The notes: a model not told the origin generated them from the sequence alone. A DNA stretch of 64,000 nt from Callorhinus ursinus (GCF_003265705.1 NW_020312827.1:15530154-15594153), one strand, 5' to 3'. Positions 22,400-33,559 are shown, numbered from the stretch's first letter. Translations and numbers: made by a program.

Positions 22400-22718
22400 T
22401 ATGGGCTGAATGTTTGTGTCCCTCCCTCAAAATTCATATGTTCAAATCCTAATCCCCAATGTGATATTAGGAATTTAGTCCTTTGGGGAGATTAGCTCAT
22501 TAGAGTGGAGGCCTCATGAATGAGTTTAGTGCCCTTGTAAAAGAGACCCTAGATTGCTCTCTGGTCCCTTCCATCTTGTGAGGCCATAGAAAGAATATGA
22601 CCACTACGAACCAGGAAGTGGACCCTTGGGCTCTCATCAGACACTAACTCTGTAAGTGCTTTGATTTTGGACTTCACACTCTCTAAAGCTGTGAGAAATA
22701 AATTTCTATGCGGCAAAA
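22400..22718 (+). mobile_element. MLT1A-like MaLR LTR
   Basis: 'gggctgaatgtttgtgtccct', 'aaaattcatatgttcaaatcctaa', 'tagagtggaggcctcatgaatg', 'ttagtgcccttgtaaaagag', 'accaggaagtggaccc', 'ttggacttc' and 'gctgtgagaaataaatttct' follow the MLT1A consensus in order. The 3' end after the AATAAA-containing word is missing. A solo LTR without internal sequence. Confidence 0.85.
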
Positions 22719-22874
22719 TGTTACATTCATTAAATATAGGCAGTGGAGATACAAATGTTATATTACGTCACATCTAAAAAATAAAGTAAATTTTATAAGC
22801 CATTCATTCTATGGCATTCTGTTACAGTGGATAAGCAGGTATCTATAATATGTTGCTTCTTACATGCAATTTTT

Positions 22875-23053
22875 TTAAGATGTTATTTATTTGAGAGAGA
22901 AAGTGAGCACAAGCAGGGGGAGGGGCAGAGGGAGAGGGAGAAGCAGACTCCCTGCTGAGCAGGGAGCCCTACACAGGGCTTGATCCCAGGACCCAGAGAT
23001 CATGATCTGAGTCGAAGGCAGACGCTTAACCGACGGAGCCACCCAGGCGCCCC
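22875..23053 (-). mobile_element. CAN/SINEC SINE (reverse)
   Basis: Reverse-oriented SINE: T-rich tail and 'aagatgttatttattt', GA-rich stretch, 'gggcttgatcccaggaccc', 'gatcatgatctgagtc', 'gaaggcagacgcttaaccga' and 'gagccacccaggcgcccc'. Flanks 'cttacatgcaattttt' and 'ctttcatacaatttta' look like a diverged target duplication. Confidence 0.95.
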
Positions 23054-23069
23054 TCTTTCATACAATTTT

Positions 23070-25264
23070 AAAATCAGACCAAACAATATTGTATGTAGTG
23101 TGTATTTATCGATGTATATGAGCATGCATGTATAATATAAACATAGATGAAAAAACATGTGTCAAATTAGGTTTGTGTTTACCAGGTCAGAGAGATGAAA
23201 CAATTAGGAAAGATAAAATCAACAAAAGCTAATTTAAATTTAAGTGTAAAAATATTTGCTTTTAAGAATATCAAGGGAGAAATAAAATCCTATGAATTTG
23301 CCAATAGGAGCTTTATATTTTTAGTCAAAAGTTTAAGAAAACAGCCTTATTTTTTTTTAGAATTTTATTGTGTCAGGCAAATGAATAGTTGCTGAATCTA
23401 TTTATACCATTAGAAGACCATTTTTCAATAGATACACCATTATTTTGAAAAATTAATCTGAAGTGTTTCCCAAAACTCATTTAAAATTTTAGTTCTGAGG
23501 TGATAAACTTGTAACTCCTCATTTTTCTTTTTTAAAAAATCCGTAGGTGACTTGTGATGCTTTTAGTGGGGATGAAGGCAACAGATTGGGTTTACCATGT
23601 TCTGGATTTGATATTAAGAACATTTATCTTAAAGGTAACCTTTTGTCTGTTTACCCAATGAACTGCTAATCTGAAAAAAATCTGATTAGTTTTATCCAGA
23701 GTGAGATTCAATTTAGTGGAGACAACCTTTGCTGCTAACTGAGGAAGCAGAACTGTTTTGCTCTTTTTATATGTATCTCCTTTCAATCGTTTCTTATAGG
23801 TTCAGGGGCAAATTTAATCACTTTAATGCAGTTGATCTTAAAATTAATGGTGAGAGTGGCCAGAGCCTCTGTTGTAGAATAAGTCATATCCTCTTATACA
23901 ACATTTATTTCAGTGCTCATCAGTGCTTCTGGCCTGTTGCATGTTTGGACAAAGATGGATAATGGTAAAACAACTGCAATCCTGCAAGAAAACATACAGA
24001 TAACAGGAGAAATAAGCATGTATAGAATTGCTTTAAAATATGTGAAACATGGCTGGAGACAAATTAGGCAGATATGAAAAACTTTCTAAAGACTAGTTAT
24101 TTTTTCTCATGGGAAAAAACAGCCAAGATCTCACTTCTGCATGAAAACCAATCTTTCTATTTGTCAGGAACATGGAGAGGAGTTGTAGGCATCTTTTAGA
24201 CATTCGTTTTAGGACCTCAGTTCCATCTTTGACAGACTAATTGCTTGTTCACTGAAAAGAAATCCCAACAACAGATAATGATCCCCGTTAGTTAAACAAT
24301 CCCTCTTCTGGTAATGTCATCTATGCTGATGTTGGAAGGAGCTCCTGAAAAATGTTTTGTACTTAAAAGGCACTTTCTCTCTGATGGAAACATCGATTTG
24401 TCCCCCAAGTCCCCATTAAAAAATAGTAAAATAAATACATATTAAAAGACCTTTAAGGAGTAGCTACATTTTCCTATCTATGCAGCTAGTCAGCTTCAGA
24501 TCCTTATGTATATTCTCCACTTTAACTATGCATCATTAGATATCAGGCTACCAGTGCAATCACAGAGATGGTTTTCTTGGATTGTTTGCATCCTGTTGGG
24601 AGATATTTGCTTTCTGAAGGTTATAAAACAAATAAACAAACAAAACAAAAGTCAGCTTGTAGGGCATGGTCAGAGATCATGAGTTAAACAAGCCACTGAC
24701 GTGGTTCCTGATCCTTCCTTATGTTTAATGAAAGGGAATCTTCCTTTCACTCTGTATAAGGGTGATCATAGCTCCAGTGATTAGTTGAAGTAAATATGTT
24801 CTGTTTTGTGGTCAGATTTCAAAGGGTCACATTTTAAGTGTCAGTCATCACATTGAAAACATCTAAAAAGAGAGCAACCAGGAAGGTGAAGAGTTCAGAA
24901 TCCATGTACTCTTTGGATCTCTTGAAGGATCTTGGCGAAGTTATGGTGGGGGGTGGTCGACTAAGAGGAGGGAGGTTTGTTGGCTTCATATAAGTGAGAA
25001 GTGATAATGTACATGAAGAGATACCATCTGTGCTGTTCCTGTTAGCAGAGCCAGCACCAGCAGATGCACATTACGGAGAAGTAATCTTTACATCAATGCA
25101 ACAAAGAATTTCCTTGCAGTCTAAAGATGTAATTGTTGATTAGAATATAAACTCAGTGCTCCTCATTTTATTTATGAAGCTAGAACAAGATGCTTCCATG
25201 CATTGGAAGATTGAACTTTTTACTTTCGTTTTTGAGTTTTGACATTTGATTTCTCTTACTTGTG
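23070..25264. other. Long unannotated stretch
   Basis: About 2.2 kb where I recognise neither a mobile element nor an exon. Base composition is AT-rich at 23100-23500, more even after 24500. Short frames (e.g. 23729-23962 plus) have no domain. It could be ordinary old unique sequence. Confidence 0.45.
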
Positions 25265-25435
25265 TCAGATATGGAGTCAGGCACTGTGGAGTAGCCTTTG
25301 ATTTAATCTCCATAACAGTTCCCATAAAGGAGGGAAGTTTTGTGGATTGATAAGTAAAGAGATGTATAGCCTTTCTCAGAGATCCAGTGGAAACAATGAC
25401 ATCATGCTGATCTAAATTGAATTCTTTACCTAAAT
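25265..25435 (-). mobile_element. MIR fragment (reverse)
   Basis: 'gagtcaggcactgtggagtag', 'tttgatttaatctccataacagttcc' and 'aaagagatgtatagcctttctcagagatcc' follow the MIR order in reverse. Strongly decayed. Confidence 0.45.
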
Positions 25436-25670
25436 GGGATAGAGTGGCTATTCCTGGTTGCCAAATTAGTATTGTGACATGATACTAAGTAACAATTTCA
25501 GCCAATTTTGGGACCTTGTTTGCTCTGTATGTATACAGGAGGCAAAACGGGACAAAGATACTTAAAGAGGCTTCTGTGGAAGGTGATGCTTTGTTATGAC
25601 TTGGTTAATTGTCTTATGAATCAAACCTCCATTGTACTTGCCTGGTTTTCATTTCATAATAAATATTACC

Positions 25671-25746
25671 ACTTTTTCTTTCATTAGTTCATATAGTTTA
25701 TAATTTGCACTTTTTCTTTCATTAGTTCATACAGTTTATAATTTGC
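25671..25746. repeat. Tandem duplication of a 38-bp unit
   Basis: The unit beginning 'actttttctttcattag' occurs at 25671-25708 and again at 25709-25746 with a single difference (catat versus catac). This is a recent local duplication. Confidence 0.97.
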
Positions 25747-25789
25747 TGAACAAGTGCACGTAAGTGGTAATGTTGTTGGAACAGTGGAT

Positions 25790-25992
25790 AACATAATTGA
25801 AAAAATATTTTCTTTCATAAAGAATCTATTATATTGTGTGTTGGGAGTAACAGGTAATAAATAAGTAAAAGCAAAAAGCCCAAGGTAGACTGTAAGATGT
25901 GCTATGAAGAAAAGGCAATAAAATAATAAAACAAGTCATGTAATAACAAGCCGTGTTTGTTGATGTGGACTAAGAGGGGACTCTAACTCTGG
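25790..25992 (-). mobile_element. LINE L2 fragment (reverse), left part of a split copy
   Basis: 'acaggtaataaataagtaaa' and 'gatgtgctatgaagaaaaggcaataaa' correspond to the reverse complement of L2 just upstream of its tail. The copy at 26870-27330 has the same orientation and supplies the next part, so both are likely one element split by later insertions. Confidence 0.6.
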
Positions 25993-25997
25993 AAAGG

Positions 25998-26030
25998 TGT
26001 ATTAACTAGGGTTTTCTAGGTAAAACCAAT

Positions 26031-26067
<37 letters not shown>
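25998..26067. repeat. Dispersed-repeat remnant and (GT)n microsatellite
   Basis: 'tgtattaactagggttttctaggtaaaaccaatagg' resembles the start of a common repeat also seen at 53470 ('tctccagagaaacagaaccaatagg'). It runs directly into (GT)n at 26034-26066. Confidence 0.7.
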
Positions 26068-26069
<2 letters not shown>

Positions 26070-26582
26070 CACAATGAAAAATGACTTGCCACTTCTTTAG
26101 GCTTTAGAACGGCTAAAATTAAAGATTAGCAACATTAAGTTTTTGTAGAGGATGTGGAGCAATTGGAATTCTCACAAATTGTTGATGAGGTACAACCACT
26201 TTAGAAAGAAGTTTGGCAATTGCTTATAGAGTTAAATACATGCTCACCAGATGATCTAGCATTTCTAGTCCTGGATAGTTACCCAAAAGAAATAAAAACA
26301 TATACCTATACTTAGACTTTTAACTAGATTTTCACTGTAGCTTTAGGAAATAGCACGAAACTGGAAACAACCTAATACTCATCAATGGGAGAATGAATAT
26401 ACAAATTGCTATGTATTTACACAATGGAATTCTACTGAACAATAAAAAGGAATCAGCTTTCAATACACGTAAAACATGAATGACTGTCATAAACACTATA
26501 TCAAGTGAAAGAAATCTGTACATTGATATAAAAGAGTATATACTACAATATATATATGCATATGTATATATATGCATATATA

Positions 26583-26623
<41 letters not shown>

Positions 26624-26845
26624 GCAAGAGCCAGCAAATGAATTCATATTGAGAATTACCAGAATAGCAGTAGTCTACTGACAGGGCTGGAGATGGACTA
26701 AAATGGGTCATGAGGGGTAGAATAATAATAGTTGAATCTTGATTAGGGTGAGTGTGAACATTTATGGGAAGCCTTCAAGTTGTACACTGAAATTTGCTCA
26801 TTTCCACAGAAGGTAAATTTGACCTCAATTTTAAAGGTCCATGTA
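26068..26845 (+). mobile_element. Old L1: decayed ORF2 end and 3' UTR
   Basis: Carries the L1 ORF2 carboxy-terminal region as a pseudogene. The order is 'gaggatgtggagcaattgga', 'gtttggcaattgcttataga', 'ggatagttacccaaaagaaat', 'ggaaacaacctaatactcatcaatggg', 'acacaatggaattctactgaac' and 'tcaagtgaaagaaatctgtac'. A UTR end 'gttgtacactgaaatttgc' and 'gacctcaattttaaa' follows. Frameshifts and stops are frequent. It looks like an old eutherian subfamily, unlike the carnivoran tails at 18 and 50 kb. Confidence 0.85.
26548..26624. repeat. (TA)n/(TG)n compound microsatellite
   Basis: Alternating 'tatatatatgcatatg', a TG run and a pure TA run. It lies within the L1 at the junction of its ORF2 end and UTR. 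Confidence 0.97.
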
Positions 26846-26869
26846 TAGATGTGAACGAAAGCTAGAAGA

Positions 26870-27330
26870 GCTAGAAGTCTAGTTCAGCAATTTAGACAAA
26901 AGATGATGATAGTTTGGAGGAGGATGTTAGGATGGGAGCTGGGGAACAGACTGGTCAGGGATGAAGTTTGCAGGTGGAGCAGGCAGGAATTGCTGGTGGG
27001 TTTGGTAACTGTGGGTAAGAAATAAAGAGCATTCAATGACGCTTCTGTGATTTTGGTAAACTAGGTGAGGGCATGAGACTTTCTGGAGACTACGGAGACT
27101 AGACAAGCCACAGTGTTTTAGAGTGGGTGTGCATGGGAAGTCATGCATGGTATGCAGAGTTCTGTTTTGACCATATTCAGTTTGCAATAGTTTTTGGACG
27201 TGCAAACAGAGAGAGCAGGCAAGGGCTTGTGTAGATCAGTCTGATCTTCTATAAAGAGGTCAGTGCTGGAAGTATGCCTTTGGAGTCATTAGTACCGAGA
27301 TTATATTTAAGGTCATGGAAATTTGAGATA
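26870..27330 (-). mobile_element. LINE L2 fragment (reverse), right part
   Basis: 'agcaggcaggaattgctgg', 'aaagagcattcaatgacgctt', 'gttctgttttgaccatattcagtttg', 'gatcagtctgatcttct' and 'tttggagtcattagtaccgagat' match reverse L2 ORF2-end sequence. It continues the fragment at 25790. Confidence 0.65.
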
Positions 27331-27359
27331 GAGAGTTTTCAAGTATGTGTTCTATAGTC

Positions 27360-27512
27360 ATATAGCTACAAGTTTATTTCCTCTGTACAGCTAGACTGGA
27401 ATTCTCTGAAGGGAGAGAGAGTGTTTTCACTCTCCTTTCTAAGTTTTTTCTGCAGAGTATCTTACAAAGAAAAAGTCCTCACTAAATGTTAAAGTAAAGT
27501 AAATGAGTACAT
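27360..27512 (+). mobile_element. LINE L2 3' end
   Basis: 'cagctagactggaattctctgaagggagagagagtg', 'gagtatcttacaaagaa', then 'cctcactaaatgttaaag' as tail. Fits the L2 tail pattern, strongly diverged. Confidence 0.5.
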
Positions 27513-27699
27513 TGAAAAATAGTTTTTTCCCCCTTGAATTAGGGAAAAAAAGACCTCGAAAGCGAAATGATTAACTGGTTAAAGCAGCAAACAAAAAATG
27601 AATCTGAACTTGCAAAATATTTGCCAATGTTTTCAGATGATCTGTGAGAATAACATGTCTACTAGTTGTATTGTAATATATAAAAGGCTATGGTAATTG

Positions 27700-27880
27700 T
27701 GATGGTTTGGGTTCTGGCTATGCCATTTGAAAATTATGACTTTGAGCACATTGCTTTAATGACATAGTTTTCTCCTCTTTAAAATTGGGCGATAATCATA
27801 TGCATAATGTAGGGTAATTGCACAGATCAAAGGAAATGCATAGTATAAAGCCCTTGATAAGTGGTCATGAGAAACGAAAC
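27700..27880 (+). mobile_element. MIR element
   Basis: 'gggttctggctatgccatttgaaaattatgactttgagcacattgctttaatgacatagttttctcctctttaaaattggg' followed by 'aatgcatagtataaagcccttgataag' follows the MIR core and 3' part in order. Confidence 0.75.
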
Positions 27881-28740
27881 TGAAATGAAAATGCTGGTCA
27901 TTATCAATATACTTCTTTTGTTATTTATTATCACAATGGAATATCCAATGTCACATTTCTACAAGACTTTACTTTCACAGCAATCTTGTTAAAGCATTAG
28001 CCTGAAAATGATTACCAGGGCTCCTTGAATTTTAATTTGTACTATCAGATGGAAAAGTCCAGAAAGCATGCATCTTAAATGGAAGAATTTAGCATAACTT
28101 ATGAGAACCATATGAAGAGCTGCTTACAAAAGGCAGTCCTTCTGTAAAACTCTACAAACACGTTATGTAGAGGGTTATCTACCTGGCAAACTGGCCTTGG
28201 CTTATGCATGCCAAGCACAAACAAATTGCATTCTCCTTGCAGTGGGTCATAAAGGGATTTCACTTGGCCTGATTCTTAGCCGAAAGCACAAAGGTAGCAG
28301 GCCCTATGTCAGGAGAATGCCATCAGCCCCCATGATCTGTTTCTGCCAAAGTGGAAGATGGATGGAGCTTCCGTGCCTGACTGCACTGAGGCGCGGTCAG
28401 CAAAGGCAGGCTCAGCCAGAACTCTGGGCATGCATCCGTCATCCAGTATTGAGTCACTTCCCCCAGCCCAGGTGGTAGACAGCTCTGGGTTTGTACAGCT
28501 GGGTCAGATCACACAGACATGGGAGTAACGCAAGGATGGAGAGTATCGTGGGATGTATCATGAACATAGATGCCAAGACAGCTGCTGCTGGCTGGTGCGA
28601 CAGCCCCATTGCACAACTCTGGGACTCCAGGAAACACAATGATTGGTGACAGTCTCCCCTAGAGCTTATACAATCCTTACCAAGTCTCTTTCAGTTACAC
28701 ACAGCGGGGCCAAGCAGAAATGCACCGAGCCCATGTTAGT
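27881..28740. other. Unannotated sequence, relatively GC-rich part
   Basis: 28190-28640 is more GC-rich with several CpGs and a 93-codon plus frame at 28197-28478. No known protein domain is visible and no splice structure supports it. I consider it non-coding with low certainty. Confidence 0.35.
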
Positions 28741-28744
28741 AGAT

Positions 28745-28856
28745 CTGAATTTGAATTCTTCTATGCTTACTATCCTTGTGACCCTGAGCGACACCCTCAC
28801 TCTTCCTGTCCTGTTTGGTCTTTCACTGTAAAATTGGAGGACATTATTTGAATTTA
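28745..28856 (+). mobile_element. Possible MIR fragment
   Basis: 'tttgaattcttctatgcttactatccttgtgaccctgagc' then 'gtctttcactgtaaaattggagg' resembles the MIR middle. Weak. Confidence 0.45.
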
Positions 28857-28959
28857 TGTGATCCAAATTATAAACTGTCTGTCACGCAGTCTGGCCCACG
28901 TTAGGTCTTCAGGATCGGTTAACCCCACTCTGCTCACCTTTGCTATGGTTTAAGCCAAC

Positions 28960-29270
28960 ATGCTTGATAGAAATCTAACATAAACCACACATACAATTTT
29001 AAATTTTCTCCTAGACACATTAAGAAAAGTAAAAAGAAACAGAAAAAATTAATCTTAAAAATGTGTCTTAACATAGAAATCTATAATATTATCCCTTAAT
29101 AAGCAATCAGTATAAAATTAATGAATTATTTCCCATTTTTGTTTATATTTAAATGAATTACCATGAAATAAAATTAAAAATTCAGTTCCTCAGCCTAATC
29201 ACCACGTTTTAAGTGTATAGCAGTCATGTGTGGCTGTGATATCGGACAGTGAGGCTCTAGAGGAGTATCA
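28960..29270. mobile_element. Non-autonomous DNA transposon remnant
   Basis: 'aatctaacataaaccacacatacaattttaaattttct', 'aagaaaagtaaaaagaaac', 'aattaaaaattcagttcctcagcc', 'accacgttttaagtgt' and 'gtggctgtgatatcggacagtg' correspond to a common eutherian repeat with ends like 'ctgtccaatatggtagcc'. A related copy is at 42318. Confidence 0.6.
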
Positions 29271-29389
29271 GTTGTGAGGACGCAATGGGTAGATGAGGAA
29301 AGAATCAAGTCGTACTGGCTACGACTCAGTAGCCACTAAGAAAAAATGAATTGGAAAAAAAAAAGAAAAAATGAGATGACTTTATCGAA

Positions 29390-29830
29390 AATGGTGTGGA
29401 ATCTGGTGCCTGGAGTATTGTGTTATCATTTTGTAGAACTAGGAAAGCAGGAGTAATTTAGGGGGATGGATGGGTTGGAGATAAGAAGAGTCAATTATGT
29501 ACCTGCTGGCTTTGAGACGTTATCAGGACACCTCCGTAGAGAATGCCCAGGAGGTAGATGGACATGTCCGCGGGAAGCTTGGGCATTTTCAGCACAGGTG
29601 TGGATGTCAAGGATCTGGATGAGCTCTCCAAGAGGGAAGGAAGAGAGAGGATCATGTGATGGGAATTGAGAGCCTCTGGTTTGCCAGCATTTAGATCGTG
29701 AAAGGGAAAGGAGCCAAGCCTAAAGGGATACAAGAAGACAGAAAAGTAGGGGGACCAAGCGAATGCAACGTCACAGAGGTTAAGAGTGAAGTGACTTTCT
29801 GAGAAGCAGAAATAGTGTGGTGTGCCTGTT
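29390..29830 (-). mobile_element. LINE L2 fragment (reverse)
   Basis: 'gttggagataagaagagtcaatta', 'ccaggaggtagatggacatg', 'ggatctggatgag' and 'ttgccagcatttagatcgtgaa' parallel reverse L2 ORF2-end sequence. A 150-codon minus frame (29491-29943) overlaps the fragment; its sequence shows no domain. Confidence 0.5.
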
Positions 29831-30821
29831 CCTGGAGCGAGATGGGGGAGTAGAAGGAGAGACAGCTCACCACTGGCAGCCACCGTCTGTCTCCCAGCTG
29901 CACCTGCTATTCCTGTCCCCCCCAGCCCCCCACTCCATGTCACACCACAGCGTCATCTCCGTCAGCCTCTGTTTGGCTCCAATAGTCCCATTCATCAACA
30001 AGAAGAATAGCCCCGTCATTTTTCCTCCTGCTCATCTTGCACATGATTTTGGTGATTTGGTGGTTTCATTTGACTTGTTCGTCTATTAAATTTGTACTTA
30101 TTCAGCTCCTACTTCCTGGTGCTCAGCACTGGGGTAGAGAAACGGACAAGTTTCCTTCTTCTCTAAGAGGGTAACATTGTTTTACAAGAGGCTGCCTTGG
30201 GGAAAACTGCCTGTTCTTCCTAACTCCAGAGCAGTGTTTGGAAAGGAAGCAACTTTGCTTTCCCTAGCCCCAGAAGGGGCTCTTCTATTCGGGAAGTTGC
30301 CTGGGGGAGTAGGAGATACTCTGTGTTTCTCTGAGGCATCCCAGCCCCAGTGTGTCTCGTGTTACACCCAACACATTCAGGCTTATGGTCTATGTATGTT
30401 AATTGATACTGGCTTTTAAGTGTAGTAATGATGTTTCCTTTCAATACAGTATTTTAAAATATATTTTAATGTAACAATGTGAACTGATTTAAAAAAAATC
30501 AGGTACATAATATTTCTGGCAACTTATGGTAATGGCCGAAAGCACAAATGTCTAAAATTTGGAAAGCCCTGGATTAGAGAGTGTGAGAATATGTATCGTC
30601 AGTGTCAATGAGGTTGCCTGGCATAGACTCTTAAATTTGCCAGACATACATAGATAGAGGGTACACCTGAGTGATGCAGGCCTATTTTTTTTTTTTTAAT
30701 AGTCTGGGAAGCAATGTCTATATCAATAACTGTGAAGTGCCTGGGATTTTACCCTCAAATACGTTAGCCTCTCACAGTTTCGTGATTGTATGGAAGACAG
30801 TTAATTACTCAACAAGAAGTT
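29831..30821. other. Unannotated sequence
   Basis: 30085-30175 is weakly L2-like ('acttattcagctcctacttcctggtgctcagcactgggg'). The rest has no recognised feature. A T tract lies near 30687-30698. Confidence 0.35.
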
Positions 30822-30840
30822 AGAGCACGGGTATCTTTTT

Positions 30841-30860
30841 TAAGATTCATTTATGTATTC

Positions 30861-30900
<40 letters not shown>

Positions 30901-31065
30901 AGGGGGAGGAGCAGAGGGAGAGAGAGAGAGAGAGAGAGATAATCTCAAGCAGGCTCCCAGCTGAACGTGGAGCCAACCCAGGGCTCGATCTCATGACCCC
31001 AAGATCACAACCTGAGCCAGAACCAAGAGTCGGTGGCTTAACCAACTGCATCTCCCAGGCATCCC
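30841..31065 (-). mobile_element. CAN/SINEC SINE (reverse), older subfamily
   Basis: T-rich start, (GA)n runs at about 30863-30899 and 30920-30939, then 'gggctcgatctcatgacccc', 'gatcacaacctgagccagaa', 'ccaagagtcggtggcttaac' and 'ctcccaggcatcccag'. The 'accaagagtcgg' insertion marks a different, older subfamily, as does the copy at 38855. Flanks 'agagcacgggtatctttt' and 'agagcacgagtatttttg' are a diverged target duplication. Confidence 0.93.
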
Positions 31066-31083
31066 AGAGCACGAGTATTTTTG

Positions 31084-32120
31084 CATTGGTCCCTCAAGCC
31101 CCATTAGCACCAGGTGACATGAAGAGCGTCACATGCTATCTGCACATGCAGTGCGTTGCATTTCAGGAAAAGAGCCTTTAGTTTAGGGACACAATCTTTT
31201 GTAATGGACAGAAAGCATGCTTCCCTGTGTTCTTGAGTGATACACTATCTTCATTATACTGGATTTAAGCAGGCTTGTTATGTGTTCACAGGAGACACTG
31301 TCTCTGTCCTCACTGGACCCATGTTCATGGATAGCGAGCTCAGAACAAAGGGCAGTGGGCACCTTGCTTCACAAGACACACAACCAGGTAACAGCTGCAT
31401 GGAGAATGGTCCCTCAACAACTGGTCTTAATGCAGGATGAGAAAAACCCAATTAAGAAGTCATTTTTTTATTGGTTATATGTGGCATGTCATAAATTGTT
31501 AACACATTAGTTCACAAGCTAAAAGCTGTTTAACAGCTTTTTTCTTTTTGGGCAGGGACTACTTATATTTAGAGAAACCAACTATTAATTCGACTTGAAA
31601 TGAACTATTGCATCGAAATGAGTATGACTTGAACAACCAGAGATCTCTGAAGCACGTGCATCCACAGCCATACATGAGCTAATGCAACTCATCTGAGAGA
31701 ACACTTGCCTATTTCCTGACATTCACTCAGAAAAAGCACAATGGTAAATACGACGGGTTTCTGAGTAAAAGGCTATGTATATGAATATGGCATTTTAGGG
31801 ATCTATTATATGCTATAATAACACTTATTATGTGCTGGCAGAGGTGTGAGTTTTGCAATTATGTTAAAATTTTATGGTGTAAGGAAATCTTCAGCCAAGC
31901 ACAGTATCAAAAGAGTCTGCTAATTACCTTCAGTACATTTTCCCCCCCCTTTAAATACATGTTACATATGCCACATGTGTCTGGGAAGGCTGTTTCTCTG
32001 ATCAATGGCAAAACCTCAGAATTTTTTTATTGATAAATTTCACATTGTTGACTATCTTTATTATAAGCTAGAATCCTCTTTCATAATATAAGATTCATTA
32101 AAGTCTGCATTTTCAAGCAA
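31084..32120. other. Unannotated unique sequence
   Basis: About 1 kb without a recognised mobile element. 31440-31800 includes even-composition sequence with words such as 'ctaaaagctgtttaacagctttt' (a short inverted repeat). No exon is evident. Confidence 0.4.
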
Positions 32121-32136
32121 AGTTGAATCTATTTTT

Positions 32137-32331
32137 TTTTTAAGATTTTATTTATTTATTTGACAGAGAGAGAGAGACAGTTAGAGAGGGAACACAAGCA
32201 GGGGGAGTGGGAAAGGGAGAAGCAGGCTTCCCGCTGAGCAGGTAGCCCGATGCGGGGCTCGATCCCAGGACCCTGGAATCATGACCTGAGCCGAAGGCAG
32301 ACGCTTAACGACTGAGCCACCCAGGTGCCCC
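32137..32331 (-). mobile_element. CAN/SINEC SINE (reverse), perfect 16-bp target duplication
   Basis: Complete reverse SINE from 'ttttaagattttatttattt' to 'gagccacccaggtgcccc'. Flanked by identical 'agttgaatctattttt' at 32121-32136 and 32332-32347. The sequence is close to the subfamily consensus, so this is a likely young insertion. Confidence 0.97.
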
Positions 32332-32535
32332 AGTTGAATCTATTTTTAAAAACAGAAATCATTGGGGAGACAAAATACAGAGTAACTAATTTGGAAGAAA
32401 TGCAATGACTATCATACCTTCTATGTAAGTTTACTTTCTCCAACATTCAACAGAGTACTTGGAGGCTACTTTTGGAGAAACCTATTTGTTTATCGAAACC
32501 CAGTATGGTTGATGTATTTAACCAAGACTGTGGCT

Positions 32536-32708
32536 GATTATGAATGGGTATAAGTTCTTTTTCAAGATAATTCTCTTGTACAACTACAAGAATGGACAAT
32601 ACCACTAGAGTGAGTATCCGTAATGGATTATGACATTACAATGGATTATGAATGGGTATATAAGTTCTTTTTCAAGATAGTTCTCTTCTACCACTAGAAT
32701 GGACAATA
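32536..32708. repeat. Local 65-bp imperfect duplication
   Basis: The segment beginning 'gattatgaatgggtata' and continuing to 'gaatggacaat' occurs at 32536-32600 and again at 32644-32708, with small differences (an extra 'ta', 'aattctc' versus 'agttctc', 'caactacaag' versus 'ccactag'). About 43 bp separate the copies. Confidence 0.93.
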
Positions 32709-32891
32709 ATTCAACATTGGAGAAATGGGATTATCCTCTAATATGAGAGTATGAATCTTAACAGACTTCAGCTCATCAGAGATGATACACTTTTAGAACT
32801 TAAATCTTGTTTTTTAAACTTAAAGGATGAACTTATCTCTAATGTTATATAAGTATTTAATTGGGGTCATGTATACCTTCTGCTGTTTTTC

Positions 32892-33075
32892 TTTTAATAT
32901 TTTATTTATTTATTTGACGGGGGGGGCAAGCAGGGGGAACGGCAGGCAGAGGGAGAGGGAGAAACAGGTTCCCCACTGAGCAGGGAGCCCCATGCAGGGC
33001 TCGATCCCAGGACCCTGGGATCATGACCTGAGCTGAAGGCAGATGGTTAACTGACTGAGCCACCCAGGTACCCCT
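32892..33075 (-). mobile_element. CAN/SINEC SINE (reverse)
   Basis: 'tattttatttatttatttgac', a G run at about 32920-32926 replacing most of the GA stretch, 'ccccatgcagggctcgatccc', 'gatcatgacctgagctgaag' and 'gactgagccacccaggtacccc'. Flanks 'ttctgctgttttt' (32878) and 'ttctgctaagtttt' (33077) are a diverged target duplication. Confidence 0.95.
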
Positions 33076-33152
33076 ATTCTGCTAAGTTTTGATGCAATCT
33101 TTAAACATTTTCTGAAACTAATAGTACACTAGATGTTAACTAACTGAATTTA

Positions 33153-33370
33153 TTTATTTATTTATTTTTTAAAGATTTTTTTTTCTTTTATTTATTTGAC
33201 AGAGAGAGAGCGAGAGAGAGCGAGAGCAGGAACACAAGCAGGGGGAGTGGGAGAGGGAGAAGCAGGCTTCCCACCGAGCAGGGAGCCCGATGTGGGACTC
33301 GATCCCAGGACGCTGGGATCACAACCTGAGCGGAAGGCAGACGCTTAACGACTGAGCCACCCAGGCGCCC
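33153..33370 (-). mobile_element. CAN/SINEC SINE (reverse), perfect 16-bp target duplication
   Basis: Long T-rich tail (about 33153-33195), then GA-rich part, 'gggactcgatcccaggacgc', 'gagccacccaggcgccc'. Flanked by identical 'taactaactgaattta' at 33137-33152 and 33371-33386. Confidence 0.97.
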
Positions 33371-33559
33371 TAACTAACTGAATTTAAATAAAAACTTGAA
33401 ACATTAAAAGAATTTCTCTCTTGAATTACTGCGTTTACCCTTTTCCTTTACTTCTCCTTTAGCCACGTTGTATTTCCATCATGTAACTCTCTTGAATGTC
33501 TCCTTGTACATTTTTCTCCAGGCTCTGATAAGAACATGAAACATACACATGAAGGTTAG

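Noticed and set aside
26332..26711. Frames with Tyr-Ile and Thr-His repeats
   Set aside because: They translate the TA/TG microsatellite inside the L1.
29491..29943. 150-codon minus-strand open frame, the longest in the window
   Set aside because: It overlaps an L2 fossil, has no domain, signal or compositional sign of coding, and shorter frames overlap it on both strands.
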